From Hyphococcus sp. (GTDB taxonomy: Bacteria; Pseudomonadota; Alphaproteobacteria; Caulobacterales; Parvularculaceae): a stretch of DNA of 64,000 nucleotides. The stretch covers positions 62,001-126,000 of the forward strand of contig JAJFGF010000054.1 in assembly GCA_021776245.1 (NCBI GenBank), read 5' to 3'. The notes under the pieces were generated by a model, which was given only the letters and a program-made list of their open reading frames with translations, was not told where the DNA came from and did no database searches. A program made the position numbers and the translations under genes. Below, piece by piece: positions 1 through 8,261 of the stretch. Position 1 is the stretch's first letter. Every line of letters begins with the position of its first letter.

Positions 1-283
1 CCAGATGGATTTCCCAGCCGATGACATAAAAAACGCCCGCGACAGCGGAAATTCCGAGGCCGAGATAGGCTGCGGTGGAAAATTTGATCACCCCGCCAAG
101 TTCCTTGTCACGGTGGCGCTTGATCGCAAAAAAGATCGCCGAAAGTGCGATCAGCATGGTGAGATAGCCGAACCAGTGGGAGGCGCCGGCGCCTTCGCCG
201 CCGCTCATCACCAAACCAATGATCATAACTGCTATTATTACGCTTCCGGCGACGGCGCCGTAGACAACAACTGTTCTAAGCAT
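1..283 (-). CDS. DUF4199 family membrane protein (C-terminus cut by window edge)
   Basis: The reading frame starts at an ATG at 283, behind an AAGGGAA ribosome site, and runs off the left edge, so only the first 94 residues are visible. The visible part has a hydrophobic helix at about residues 4-22 (GAVAGSVIIAVMIIGLVM), a second at about 35-49, a short basic loop (KRHRDKELGG) and a third helix ending in a Tyr-Val-Ile-Gly-Trp-Glu-Ile motif. Helix spacing and the RDKELGG loop match the DUF4199 family of small inner-membrane proteins, whose function is unknown. It is the last visible gene downstream of a VOC protein and a membrane-anchored LuxR-type regulator on the same strand. I recognise the family by pattern only; no biochemical role can be given. 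Confidence 0.75.
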   Translation of the reverse strand, partial: MLRTVVVYGAVAGSVIIAVMIIGLVMSGGEGAGASHWFGYLTMLIALSAIFFAIKRHRDKELGGVIKFSTAAYLGLGISAVAGVFYVIGWEIHL

Positions 284-338
284 AGCTCATTTCCCTTGAA
301 TGATTTTCGGTTTGCGCCAGCGCTTGCAAGCGCGATCC

Positions 339-695
339 TTATTCCGGCGGCTGAAAAATACCCAGCACATTGCCTTCGGGATCTTTGAACCAGGCAAAGC
401 GGCCCTTGCCGCCGGGAATATCGAGAGGGCCGATGGTAATTTTGCCGCCTCCAGCGCGAATTTTGTCGCACGCGGCATTTGCGTCCGCCACTTCCATGTA
501 GAACATGACATATTGATGGGGTTCGTGACCCAGGGCGGTAATGGCGCCGTCAACGCCCTTGTCGGCGCCGGTATTTATGTCTGCGCCATGCTGGTTTTTC
601 TGCGCACCCCAGTCGAAGACTTTTTCGTAAAAGGCGACAGTTTTTGCGCTGTTCTGACAGCCGATTTCAAAGCGCACCACGGCATTGCCCATCAT
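339..695 (-). CDS. VOC (glyoxalase/bleomycin-resistance fold) family protein
   Basis: A 118-residue single-domain protein of the vicinal oxygen chelate superfamily. The N-terminus carries the usual first strand and helix (VRFEIGCQNSAKTVAFYEKV, then FDWG), the middle has a MFYMEVADA strand, and the C-terminus ends with the FKDPEGNVLGIFQ strand that supplies a Glu/Gln-type ligand position in many family members. The first strand has Glu where glyoxalase I would have a metal-binding His or Gln, so a true glyoxalase I activity is unlikely. It is separated from the LuxR-type regulator upstream by about 145 bases and from the DUF4199 protein downstream by 55 bases. Substrate unknown. Confidence 0.85.
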   Translation of the reverse strand: MMGNAVVRFEIGCQNSAKTVAFYEKVFDWGAQKNQHGADINTGADKGVDGAITALGHEPHQYVMFYMEVADANAACDKIRAGGGKITIGPLDIPGGKGRFAWFKDPEGNVLGIFQPPE

Positions 696-840
696 TGTCT
701 CCTCTTCCTGTTAAACCCACAAAAATGAACGTCTAAAGGTTTTTCTCGCACTGTTTAATAAGCGAAAATTGCCCGAAAGCAGCGTCGGCGCTATCGCCCA
801 AAAGGGTGATTTTTGTGAAACGACCGATGTTTTCTTGAGA

Positions 841-1254
841 TCAGGGGATGAGGCGAAGATCTTTTGCCTTGCTGATCGCTTGTGTGCGTCTTGCGACCTC
901 CAGCTTTTCATAGAGCTTCGCGAGATGTGTTTTTATTGTGTTGGGCGAGACGCCCAGTGCGCGCGCTATTTCCTTATTCGACATGCCTTCACCGAGGCGG
1001 GCGAGCACTTCCTGTTCGCGGGCGCTGATGCCGAGATATTTGAGCGCCTGTTGGTTGCGTTCGAAGGCTTCATTGGGCGCTTGACGGTTCAGGCGTCCTC
1101 CCGCCCAAATGCCGAGTGCGGAGAAAAAGACGGCAATCAATATTATGTAAATTTCGGTCGAATACGCGCGCACTGCATATTGGTATTCCAGCCAGTCGAG
1201 AATGAAGGCGCCGAGCGCGAGACCAATAGCGGCGATCGCAATCGTTTTTTTCAC
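841..1254 (-). CDS. Membrane-anchored LuxR-type DNA-binding protein
   Basis: A 137-residue protein with two predicted transmembrane helices at about residues 4-20 and 36-55, then a LuxR/FixJ-type helix-turn-helix at about 72-130 (SAREQEVLARLGEGMSNKEI, with VSPNTIKTHL as recognition helix). There is no receiver or autoinducer domain, so the only possible sensory part is the membrane region. The start is a GTG with GGAG six bases upstream; that GGAG lies in the last codons of coaBC, and only three bases separate the genes, so the two are probably co-transcribed and translationally linked. It is followed by VOC and DUF4199 genes. Inference: a tethered transcription factor that controls itself and its neighbours in response to a membrane signal. 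Confidence 0.85.
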   Translation of the reverse strand: MKKTIAIAAIGLALGAFILDWLEYQYAVRAYSTEIYIILIAVFFSALGIWAGGRLNRQAPNEAFERNQQALKYLGISAREQEVLARLGEGMSNKEIARALGVSPNTIKTHLAKLYEKLEVARRTQAISKAKDLRLIP

Positions 1255-1257
1255 CGC

Positions 1258-2493
1258 TTACTCCGCGGCTTTCACTAGCGTTGGCCCGGCGAGCGCCTTG
1301 GCGATGCGTTCCGCCAGCCGTCTTGCAACCTCGTCTTTGGGCAATTCCGGCCAGGTCTCGTCGCCCTTGTCTGTGATCAAGATAACAGTGTTGAGGGGGC
1401 CGCCCATGGCGCAATGTGCGCCGGGCGATACGTCATTGGCGACAATCCAGTCGCAGCCCTTGCGCCTGCGTTTTGCTTCTGCATGGCCCAAAATATCATC
1501 GGTCTCGGCGGCAAAGCCGACAACGAGACGCGGGCGGCCAGACGTCAATTGTGAAATGGTTTTCAAAATATCCGGGTTTTCTGCAACCGGTATCGCGGTC
1601 AGACCGCCGCGTTCTTTTTTGATCTTGTGATCGGTTTCTATCGACGGCCGGTAATCGGCAACGGCGGCGCAACATATGGCGCAGTCGACAGGAAGCGCCG
1701 CTTTGCTCGCCTCCATCATCTGGCGCGCGGTTTCGACGCGGATGGTTTCAACGCCTGCGGGGACCGTAACGCTGGTCGGTCCTGTCACCAGCACAATTTC
1801 GGCGCCGAGATTTCTGAGCGCTGCGGCAATAGCGTAACCCTGCTTGCCGGACGACCTGTTTGCAATGTAGCGCACTGGATCAATCGGTTCGTGGGTGGGC
1901 CCTGCCGTGATGAGAATGCGTTTACCGGTGAGGGGACCGCGTGCGGTTTTTGAAAAATAGGCTTCGATAGCGTCGGCAATTTCTATGGGCTCGGCCATGC
2001 GTCCGGGGCCATATTCACCGCACGCCATGTCGCCTTCATTGGGCCCGACAAACAAGGCGCCGTCGCTCTTAAGCGTTTTCAAGTTGCGCCGGGTCGCTGC
2101 GTTCTCCCACATCCGGACATTCATTGCCGGCGCAAAAAGCACGGCTTTGTCCGTCGCCATCAGCGCCGTAGAGGCAAGATCATTGGCAGCGCCGTTTGCA
2201 GCTTTGGCCATCAGATCGGCGGTCGCCGGGGCCGCAACCACGAGGTCCGCCGAGCGCGACAATTCGATGTGACCCATCTCGGTCTCATCGGTGAGATCAA
2301 AAAGTTCCGTATGGCATTTTTCACCGGAAAGGCTGGCGACCGAAAGAGGGGTAATAAATTCTGCGCCGGCCTTTGTCAGGATCACCCGGGATTTGACGCC
2401 CCGCCGGGATAACTCGCGGATAAGCTCAAGGCTTTTATAGGCAGCGATGCCGCCGCCGATAATCAGGAGTATGGATTTTTCGCCGTCTGTCAT
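1258..2493 (-). CDS. coaBC: Bifunctional phosphopantothenoylcysteine decarboxylase/phosphopantothenate-cysteine ligase
   Basis: This cytoplasmic enzyme catalyses two consecutive steps of coenzyme A synthesis: CTP-dependent joining of cysteine to 4'-phosphopantothenate, then FMN-dependent decarboxylation to 4'-phosphopantetheine. The N-terminal flavoprotein (CoaC) half shows GGGIAAYKSLELIREL, the HIELSRSADLVVAAPATAD stretch with the catalytic His, and the substrate-binding PAMNVRMW motif. The CoaB half begins near residue 190 with GKRILITAGPTHEPID and the conserved RYIANRSSGKQGYAIA signature. At 411 residues it has normal length. It follows ubiE-ubiB and an unknown gene on the same strand; the usual alphaproteobacterial partner dut is not downstream, its place being taken by the tethered LuxR-type regulator. 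Confidence 0.97.
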   Translation of the reverse strand: MTDGEKSILLIIGGGIAAYKSLELIRELSRRGVKSRVILTKAGAEFITPLSVASLSGEKCHTELFDLTDETEMGHIELSRSADLVVAAPATADLMAKAANGAANDLASTALMATDKAVLFAPAMNVRMWENAATRRNLKTLKSDGALFVGPNEGDMACGEYGPGRMAEPIEIADAIEAYFSKTARGPLTGKRILITAGPTHEPIDPVRYIANRSSGKQGYAIAAALRNLGAEIVLVTGPTSVTVPAGVETIRVETARQMMEASKAALPVDCAICCAAVADYRPSIETDHKIKKERGGLTAIPVAENPDILKTISQLTSGRPRLVVGFAAETDDILGHAEAKRRRKGCDWIVANDVSPGAHCAMGGPLNTVILITDKGDETWPELPKDEVARRLAERIAKALAGPTLVKAAE

Positions 2494-2545
2494 GGGCCAC
2501 TAAATAAGCCGGACGCGGTCTAATGTCACCACAAAGTGGGCGGCG

Positions 2546-3145
2546 TCACGCGATCTGCTCAACCCTGGCCTTTTCGCATAGAGGATAGGCCGCAAGTAGC
2601 GGCTCAATAGCTGCGCGCATCGTCTCGAATGACGGCCCATAGCAATAAAGCGCGGTTTCCTTTGCGCCGTGCCAGTAACCGCGAAAATCACCATCCTCCC
2701 CAATCAGCCGGTCAAGCTCAGCCGTGACATGATTGACGTCGCATTCTTCATAAACCGCATCCGGGAGATCAGCGCCGTTCAAAAAAATGCCAATGCCTTC
2801 ATAAAGGCCAAACGGTATTTCCCGCCCGTCGCTGTCCATAATGAGTTTTGAACCCTTCGGCGCGCCGAGAGATTCGAGGCGATCAATGATCGTGCTTAAA
2901 GTTTCATTCGACGTATTGGCGACACGGATTTCCAGATCGCAAAATTCAATACCGGCAGGTTCGTCAGCGAGCTGCGTGCCGCCGCCGGTGACTTCTCCTA
3001 TCCCCGCAGGGCCGATCGCTTCATCCAGCGGATCCTCAAAATATTCGCCGCGGTCAACCGGTTGCACGCGCGCATTGAGCCGCGCCGTAAGATACTCACT
3101 GGCTTGCTCGTCATTTTTTGTTGCGCCCAAATTGATTCCAAGCAT
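2546..3145 (-). CDS. Conserved hypothetical protein
   Basis: A 199-residue soluble, acidic protein that I do not recognise. ATG at 3145 is preceded by GAGG seven bases upstream. The first 60 residues are polar and Gly-rich (IGPAGIGEVTGGGTQL); the middle has alternating strand and helix segments (EFCDLEIRVAN, TLSTIIDRLESLGAPKGSKL, then a LYEGIGIFLNGADLPDAVYE stretch); the C-terminus is helical. No signal peptide, membrane segment or cofactor motif is visible. It lies between ubiB and coaBC on the same strand with gaps of 81 and 52 bases, so it may belong to that transcription unit. The Gly-rich N-terminal part with an acidic context is reminiscent of small ligand-binding or immunity-type proteins, but that is only an impression. 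Confidence 0.7.
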   Translation of the reverse strand: MLGINLGATKNDEQASEYLTARLNARVQPVDRGEYFEDPLDEAIGPAGIGEVTGGGTQLADEPAGIEFCDLEIRVANTSNETLSTIIDRLESLGAPKGSKLIMDSDGREIPFGLYEGIGIFLNGADLPDAVYEECDVNHVTAELDRLIGEDGDFRGYWHGAKETALYCYGPSFETMRAAIEPLLAAYPLCEKARVEQIA

Positions 3146-3226
3146 TGGCCCGCCTCGTTCAGGTTTTCTTGGCGGGCGATCATGGGGTTAACCGGCAAAC
3201 AAATGATGTGCGCGATGCGCTGTATT

Positions 3227-4765
3227 CTAACGAAAGACGGCAAATATCGTTAAGAGCAACGCCGCGGCGCCCGCAAACCAAAGAGCAATGCGGGTGATGC
3301 CGGTTTTTTGGGGCGGCGGCTGTCTCAAATCGACACGCCCGTCGGCAATCTTTTCAGCCGCTTTACCGATCTCTTCCACATAATGGGGCAGTTGCGGCGC
3401 GATCTCGAGCGCCTTGCGGGTTGCGGTTCGAAGTTTTTCGGCTTGGGCCTGGGGGCCGATCGCCTTGTTAATATAGGCGCGCACGGTAGGCGTCGCCGCC
3501 TCCCACATATCGACTTCCGGATCCAACAGGCGTGCGACCCCTTCGACCGTCACCATTGTGCGTTGCAGGAGCACCAGCTCAGGGCGCAAATGCATGTCAA
3601 ACATCGCGGTGACGTCAAACAATTGTTGCAACACGCGGGACATGTCGACTTGCGCGGCGTTGCGGCCCTGAAGCGGTTCTCCGACCGCACGCAGCGCTTG
3701 CGCAAATGCGTCGATCGAATGATCCCGGGTAATGTAACCGGCGTTAAAATGAACTTCGGCGGTGCGCTTATAATTGCGCGTGATAAACCCATAGATGATT
3801 TCTGCAAAAGTGTGCCGCGCAATCTCATCAAGGCGGCCCATAATGCCGAAATCAATGAGTGCGAGACGCCCTTGATCATCGACGATCAGATTGCCCTGAT
3901 GCATGTCCGCGTGGAAAAAACCTGTATGCAGCGCCTGGGTCAGAAAGACCGAAATGACCAGCCGCGCCAGCTCCTCACGGTTGACGCCGCGCGCATCAAG
4001 GGCCGCCAGATCGCCAAGCGGCGCGCCGTCGATCCATTCCACCGTAAGCACCCGGCGCGAGGAAAGCGGCCAGATGACTTCGGGAATACGCAGGCGCGGC
4101 TCGTCCTTTAGGTTTTCCGCAAGTTCCGAGGCTGCCCCGGCTTCCATTCGGAGATCCAGCTCTATTGCCGCCGAGGCCTTCAATGTTTCGATGAATTGCA
4201 CCGGCTCCATGCGGCGCGCGGCGCTGGAAGCGGATTCGATGTGTCTGGCGGCTCTGGCAAAAGCGCGGAATTCCCGCGCCGCGATGCGCTCGATGGCCGG
4301 ACGCAGGACTTTGACCGCAACCTTGCGGCCGTCTTTCAAGGTCGCCCGATGCGCCTGTGCGATCGAGGCGGCGGCGATCGGCCCCGAAAATTCCGTAAAC
4401 AGATCATCAATTTTCTGACCAAAGGCGGCTTCAATTTCCCGGCGCGCCTCTGCGTCTGAAAAGGCCGGCATTTTATCCTGCAGCCGGCCAAGATCGGCGG
4501 CCATCTCAAAACCGATAATATCGGGCCGTGTCGCCATAAACTGGCCGAGTTTTACATAAGCCGGCCCAAGCCGCTCAAAGGCGAAGGCGAGACGCTCGCC
4601 CGGGCGCTTTGCGCGACCGCGCGCGCCGATCCGTGTGAGAGATCCAAATGCCTGCAACGGGCCCGGCGCCAAATGCGCAAATTCGCGCGGCACAAGCGCA
4701 TCATGGCGCGTTAGTGTCCATCCGGCGCGAACAAGGCGGGCGTAATCTATGAGGGCGGTGAACAT
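3227..4765 (-). CDS. ubiB: UbiB: ABC1-family kinase-like ubiquinone biosynthesis protein
   Basis: UbiB is an atypical kinase/ATPase of the ADCK (ABC1) family needed for ubiquinone synthesis at the inner membrane. Visible landmarks are the KxGQ motif (YVKLGQFMATRPDIIG), the Ala-rich nucleotide loop (AAASIAQAHRATLKDG), the catalytic HADMHQGN loop and the IDFGIMGRLD metal-binding motif. The C-terminus has a hydrophobic helix (RIALWFAGAAALLLTIFAVF) consistent with a membrane anchor. I prefer the ATG at 4765 (512 residues, AGG seven bases upstream) over an upstream TTG inside ubiE. The gene follows ubiE by eight bases, the standard alphaproteobacterial arrangement, so the two are surely co-transcribed. 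Confidence 0.96.
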   Translation of the reverse strand: MFTALIDYARLVRAGWTLTRHDALVPREFAHLAPGPLQAFGSLTRIGARGRAKRPGERLAFAFERLGPAYVKLGQFMATRPDIIGFEMAADLGRLQDKMPAFSDAEARREIEAAFGQKIDDLFTEFSGPIAAASIAQAHRATLKDGRKVAVKVLRPAIERIAAREFRAFARAARHIESASSAARRMEPVQFIETLKASAAIELDLRMEAGAASELAENLKDEPRLRIPEVIWPLSSRRVLTVEWIDGAPLGDLAALDARGVNREELARLVISVFLTQALHTGFFHADMHQGNLIVDDQGRLALIDFGIMGRLDEIARHTFAEIIYGFITRNYKRTAEVHFNAGYITRDHSIDAFAQALRAVGEPLQGRNAAQVDMSRVLQQLFDVTAMFDMHLRPELVLLQRTMVTVEGVARLLDPEVDMWEAATPTVRAYINKAIGPQAQAEKLRTATRKALEIAPQLPHYVEEIGKAAEKIADGRVDLRQPPPQKTGITRIALWFAGAAALLLTIFAVFR

Positions 4766-4773
4766 GTTTTGGC

Positions 4774-5565
4774 CTAAGCCCGCCAACCCGTATGCAGCGC
4801 TGCAACGCCGCCGGTGAGGTTTTCATATTTAACCCGCGCAAAACCGGCTTTTTTGATGCGTGCGGCGAATGCCTCCTGGCCTGGAAATTTACGAATCGAT
4901 TCAACGAGATAGGCGTAAGATTCAGCGTCATTGGCGACTTTCTCACCGAGCCACGGAATGACATTAAAAGAATAGGCGTCGTAAACTTTCTGGAGGCCCT
5001 CGGTTATCGGATGAGAAAACTCAAGGCACAAAAATCGCCCGCCGGGTTTTAAGATTCGCCAAGCCTCTTTTAGCGCTGCATCCATATCCGTCACATTGCG
5101 GATGCCGAAGGCAATTGTGTAGGCATCGGCTTTGCCGCCGTCGAATGGCAGTTTTTCAGCATCGCCGCAAATTCGCGTCAGCTGCTGCGCTGCCGTGTCA
5201 GTCGACATGCGCCCTATGCCAGCGTGCAGCATTTCATAATTGATGTCGCAAATGATGGCGTTTGCCTGCCGCTTTTTATCAGCCGACGGACGGCTATTGG
5301 CGCGCTTTAAAAAGCCAATGGCGACATCTCCGGTGCCGCCGGCGACATCGATAAGGGTCTCGCCGGGCTGCGGCGAGAGCCGGTCAAGCATGACCGATTT
5401 CCATATCCGGTGAACGCCGCCCGACATCAGATCATTCATCAGATCATATCGTCCGGCGACGCTGTCGAAGACATCACGGACAAGCGCCGCCTTTTCGCTG
5501 GTTTTCACCTTGCGAAAGCCAAAGGAGATTTCATCTTCGCCGCGCTGCGTCATAAAAAAAGGCAT
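4774..5565 (-). CDS. ubiE: UbiE: demethylmenaquinone/2-methoxy-6-polyprenyl-benzoquinol methyltransferase
   Basis: A SAM-dependent C-methyltransferase of ubiquinone synthesis. It shows the family signature VFDSVAGRYDLMNDLMSGG, the SAM-binding glycine motif LIDVAGGTGDVAIGF, the acidic post-motif region and the second UbiE signature RILKPGGRFLCLEFSHP, followed by YDAYSFNVIPWLGEKVAND. At 263 residues it matches family length. Two ATGs (5565 and 5553) are possible; neither has a strong ribosome site. It is the first gene of the ubiE-ubiB unit and is divergent from ihfB across about 140 bases, which must hold both promoters. There is no mutM/fpg gene beside it, although that pairing is common in the class. 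Confidence 0.97.
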   Translation of the reverse strand: MPFFMTQRGEDEISFGFRKVKTSEKAALVRDVFDSVAGRYDLMNDLMSGGVHRIWKSVMLDRLSPQPGETLIDVAGGTGDVAIGFLKRANSRPSADKKRQANAIICDINYEMLHAGIGRMSTDTAAQQLTRICGDAEKLPFDGGKADAYTIAFGIRNVTDMDAALKEAWRILKPGGRFLCLEFSHPITEGLQKVYDAYSFNVIPWLGEKVANDAESYAYLVESIRKFPGQEAFAARIKKAGFARVKYENLTGGVAALHTGWRA

Positions 5566-5613
5566 ATCTTGTTGTCGCGCGCAGGAGAAGCGCCTTGACG
5601 CCGCATGGTCCTT

Positions 5614-5642
5614 TTGACAGTGTTAAGCGCTTGAAATAGGGG
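5614..5642 (+). promoter_or_regulatory. Weak candidate promoter for ihfB
   Basis: A perfect TTGACA -35 box is followed, after 17 bases, by TAGGGG, a poor -10. It sits about 65 bases before the ihfB start in the ubiE/ihfB divergent gap. The -35 is convincing but the -10 is not. Confidence 0.25.
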
Positions 5643-5706
5643 GTATTTTCCACCGACCGGCTGCGCTATTCAAAACGCCGGCGCCAATGGGAGACCTGGG
5701 GAAGAG

Positions 5707-6030
5707 ATGATAAAATCAGAACTCGTGCAAAAACTTGCCGACGAAAACCCTAATCTGTTTCATCGCGATATCGAGCGCATAGTCTCCATCGTGTTTCAGG
5801 AGATTACCGATGCGTTGGCGCGCGGCGACCGGGTGGAGCTAAGAGGCTTTGGCGCCTTCTCCGTTAAACATCGACCGGCGCGAACGGGGCGCAATCCGCG
5901 CAGCGGGGAGGCTGTGCAAATTGATGAGAAATGGTCGCCCTTCTTTAAAGCAGGTAAGGAGTTGCGCGACCGGTTGAACGGTAAAGGCCGGTTCTCGTCG
6001 CATGCGGGCGGCGCAGGAACGGCGCCATAA
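5707..6030 (+). CDS. ihfB: Integration host factor subunit beta
   Basis: A 107-residue nucleoid protein of the HU/IHF family that, with IhfA, binds and sharply bends DNA. The family features are clear: an N-terminal helical dimerisation region ([15 protein letters not shown]), the [20 protein letters not shown] strand and arm containing the Pro that intercalates into the minor groove, and the [13 protein letters not shown]-terminal helix. The IHF-beta character is shown by the NPRSGE arm tip and [10 protein letters not shown] Gly/Ala-rich tail of about 15 residues extends beyond the family core. A GAAGAG ribosome site lies just before the ATG. In related genomes ihfB is followed by a LapA-domain gene and trpF; here two extra genes sit in between. 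Confidence 0.95.
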   Translation: MIKSELVQKLADENPNLFHRDIERIVSIVFQEITDALARGDRVELRGFGAFSVKHRPARTGRNPRSGEAVQIDEKWSPFFKAGKELRDRLNGKGRFSSHAGGAGTAP

Positions 6031-6100
6031 TTTTTTCAAAGCGGATGACCGCGGGACGAAAACTGTTTCCCGCGCCAGCGCATAGGAGCGGTTTTTCTCC

Positions 6101-7129
6101 ATGAACGCGCCCGCGCAGCAAAAGCTGCTTGACGATCTGCCGCTCGCTCGAAGTGTCTATCCACACCAATATGATGTTGCGCGTGACCAGCTGCTGTTGG
6201 TGCGGCTCGCAAGCGATGCGCAGGAAAAGGCGAGTTTTCTTGATGACCGGGTGCTTGCGCCAAATATGCCGGGCGCATGGTTTTCCTGGGATCAATTGGC
6301 TCCAGCAAGAGCTAAGCTTACGGACTGTCGACCGCATTATATTTTCCATATGGGTCATTGCGGCTCAACATTGATCTCGCGGTTGATCAGCGCGGCCACG
6401 GAAGCCGTCGCCCTGCGCGAGCCTTTGCCCCTGCGCGCCTTTGCCTTCGACGCAGCGGAAGGCGCTGGCGCGCTTTTGAGCGAGCCGGGTTTTTTTGATC
6501 GGTTTTCGTTTTTTGAGCGCTGCTGGGCGCGTGGCGACAGGCCCGTGATTGTTAAAGCGACCAGCATCTGCACTGATCTTGCCAGTAAAACTGACGCTGA
6601 CGGCGCCCGCGCTTTGTTTCTCTATCAGACGCCGGAGACCCATCTCGCGGCGCTGCTGGCGGGCGCGAACACACTTAATGATTTGCGTGGTTTTGCACAA
6701 ATGCGCCACCGCCGCCTGCGCGCCCGCTCCACGCCGCCGCCCCTGGCTGCATCGAGCCTTGGCGAACTTGCAGCGCAAGTTTGGCTGTGTGAGGCAAGCG
6801 CTGCTGCGGCTGTTCATGATGCTGCCGGCCTGGCGATCATGAATTTTGAAAATTTTCTCGGCGCACCGGCGCTTGAACTTGCAAGGGCGTGCAACCTTTT
6901 TGGACTGACGCCCGGCGAAGGTAAAATAGCGGCGGCGCTCGCCAGCCCGATCATGAAGACCTATTCAAAGGCGCCCGAACATGCCTATTCGCCGACGACC
7001 CGACAGGAAATTATCGCTGATGCGGCCAAAAAATATGGCGATGAAATCCGCCGCGGCGCTGCATATCTTGAGGCCGCCGGGAAAGAAAGCGAGGTAATGG
7101 CGCGCGCGCTGGAATTATTTGCAAACTGA
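6101..7129 (+). CDS. Sulfotransferase-like P-loop protein
   Basis: A 342-residue cytoplasmic protein with no signal peptide. Near residue 84 it has FHMGHCGSTLISRLI, the layout of the 5'-phosphosulfate (PAPS) loop of sulfotransferases, where a Gly-Ser-Thr/Thr turn follows a beta strand. Downstream come a strand ending in PVIVKATS, a FLYQTPETHLAALLAG stretch like the YRDPRD region that contacts the 3'-phosphate, and a helical C-terminal half. No catalytic assignment can be made. The gene is convergent with a PKHD-type hydroxylase (stop codons seven bases apart) and the pair interrupts the ihfB-LapA-trpF order. Sulfotransferase-fold proteins near 2-oxoglutarate oxygenases recur in marine alphaproteobacteria as I recall, but their substrate is unknown. 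Confidence 0.75.
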   Translation: MNAPAQQKLLDDLPLARSVYPHQYDVARDQLLLVRLASDAQEKASFLDDRVLAPNMPGAWFSWDQLAPARAKLTDCRPHYIFHMGHCGSTLISRLISAATEAVALREPLPLRAFAFDAAEGAGALLSEPGFFDRFSFFERCWARGDRPVIVKATSICTDLASKTDADGARALFLYQTPETHLAALLAGANTLNDLRGFAQMRHRRLRARSTPPPLAASSLGELAAQVWLCEASAAAAVHDAAGLAIMNFENFLGAPALELARACNLFGLTPGEGKIAAALASPIMKTYSKAPEHAYSPTTRQEIIADAAKKYGDEIRRGAAYLEAAGKESEVMARALELFAN

Positions 7130-7136
7130 AAAAGGT

Positions 7137-7835
7137 TCAGTTCGACCACATGCGATGCAGGCTGTGGCGGACATGCTCAAGCGTCATGCGATTGTCCCAC
7201 GAAATATTGAAACCTTCGAGCGCCGCCACTTCGTTGAGAAGATAAAGAAGATGGCGCTTGGATTCGTCGATGATCTGGCTTTCCATGAATGTGATCGCAA
7301 CGAGGCGCTCGCCAGAGGTCACGGGCCGCACCTCATGGATCGTGGTTGAGGGATAAATGATCGCCGATCCTGCGGCGCCTTTGATGCTGACCGGCTTGCT
7401 GCCGAGATGGATGGTCAACTCGCCGCCTTCATAAGTTGCAGGTTCGGTGAGGAAAATTGTGCAGGAAATGTCGGATCGAAGCGGCGTCGGGGCCATCGGC
7501 AGATAGGCCGTATCCGGGTGCTTCCCGTATTGCATGCCCGGCTGGTAGCGGCAGATCAGCGGCGGGGCCATCCGCTTGATAAAGGCGAAATTGCGCACTT
7601 CTTCGCTGCGCATCAGCGCCTGACCGAGGATTTGGGTCGATTCCTGATAAGGTTGGCTGGTGTGGTCTATCTGGAGGTTTTTTTTGGTCGTATTATGAGG
7701 ATTGCTGATCCGCCCATCGACAAAATCTGCATCTTTGGCGATTACGTGGAGCCTTTGCAGCTCAGCCGGAGTGAGAATATTTTCGATCTCAGTAAATATG
7801 AAAGCCTCCACTTTCTGGTCCGCGTTGTCTATCAT
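7137..7835 (-). CDS. PKHD-type Fe(II)/2-oxoglutarate dioxygenase (PiuC/YbiX family)
   Basis: A 232-residue cytoplasmic non-heme iron dioxygenase. The double-stranded beta-helix core shows the iron-binding HxD pair in YGKHPDTAYLP, the distal His in IIYPSTTIHEVRPVTSGERL, and the Arg after it (GERL) that would hold 2-oxoglutarate. The CTIFLTEPATYEGGELTIHL strand is diagnostic of the family. YbiX/PiuC proteins are usually encoded beside TonB-dependent siderophore receptors; no such receptor is here. Instead the gene is convergent with a sulfotransferase-like protein and divergent from the LapA-type gene. The segment after the catalytic core (residues 180-232) is helical, as usual for this family. 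Substrate unknown. Confidence 0.92.
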   Translation of the reverse strand: MIDNADQKVEAFIFTEIENILTPAELQRLHVIAKDADFVDGRISNPHNTTKKNLQIDHTSQPYQESTQILGQALMRSEEVRNFAFIKRMAPPLICRYQPGMQYGKHPDTAYLPMAPTPLRSDISCTIFLTEPATYEGGELTIHLGSKPVSIKGAAGSAIIYPSTTIHEVRPVTSGERLVAITFMESQIIDESKRHLLYLLNEVAALEGFNISWDNRMTLEHVRHSLHRMWSN

Positions 7836-7879
7836 CGGGCGGGCGCGGCGCCTACTGACGGGAAAGCACTGAAGTCTTC

Positions 7880-8251
7880 ATGAAGAAATTGCTGTCTAGA
7901 CTGCTCTGGATCCCGCTATTTGCGATAATCGTTTTATTTCTTGTCGCCAACCGGCAGCTTGTCGCGGTCAGCCTGGATCCGTTTAACGCCACAAACCCGG
8001 CGGTAACGACGCCAGCCATGTTTTTATGGGTTTGGCTGATCTTGATCTTTTTTATCGGCTTTGCGGTTGGCGCCTTCGGGATGTGGGTGTCAGGCCGGCA
8101 GCGCCGCCATCAAGCCCGTATGGAGCGGCGCGAGCTGAAAACTATGCGCAAGGAAATGGCGGCGTTGGAAAAACAACGCGCCGAATCCGAAACCGCGCAA
8201 CCGGCGCCAGCGGATGACGCGCTGCCGCTTTTACAGTCGAGCTCGGCGTGA
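7880..8251 (+). CDS. LapA-domain (DUF1049) inner-membrane protein
   Basis: A 123-residue protein with two transmembrane helices (about residues 9-23 and 48-72), a short periplasmic loop, and a charged cytoplasmic tail predicted to form a coiled coil (RMERRELKTMRKEMAALEKQ). This is the layout of LapA/DUF1049 proteins; in E. coli LapA works with LapB in controlling lipopolysaccharide synthesis. The position before trpF, close to ihfB, is conserved in alphaproteobacteria. No lapB-like gene is next to it, and the C-terminus is rich in Ala/Pro. Assigning it to the LPS pathway is inference from the domain. Confidence 0.85.
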   Translation: MKKLLSRLLWIPLFAIIVLFLVANRQLVAVSLDPFNATNPAVTTPAMFLWVWLILIFFIGFAVGAFGMWVSGRQRRHQARMERRELKTMRKEMAALEKQRAESETAQPAPADDALPLLQSSSA

Positions 8252-8261
8252 CCCTGATGCC

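Noticed and set aside
300-728. Plus-strand frame of 142 codons opposite the VOC gene
   Set aside because: It mirrors the VOC coding sequence; the VOC protein has clear family motifs and this frame does not.
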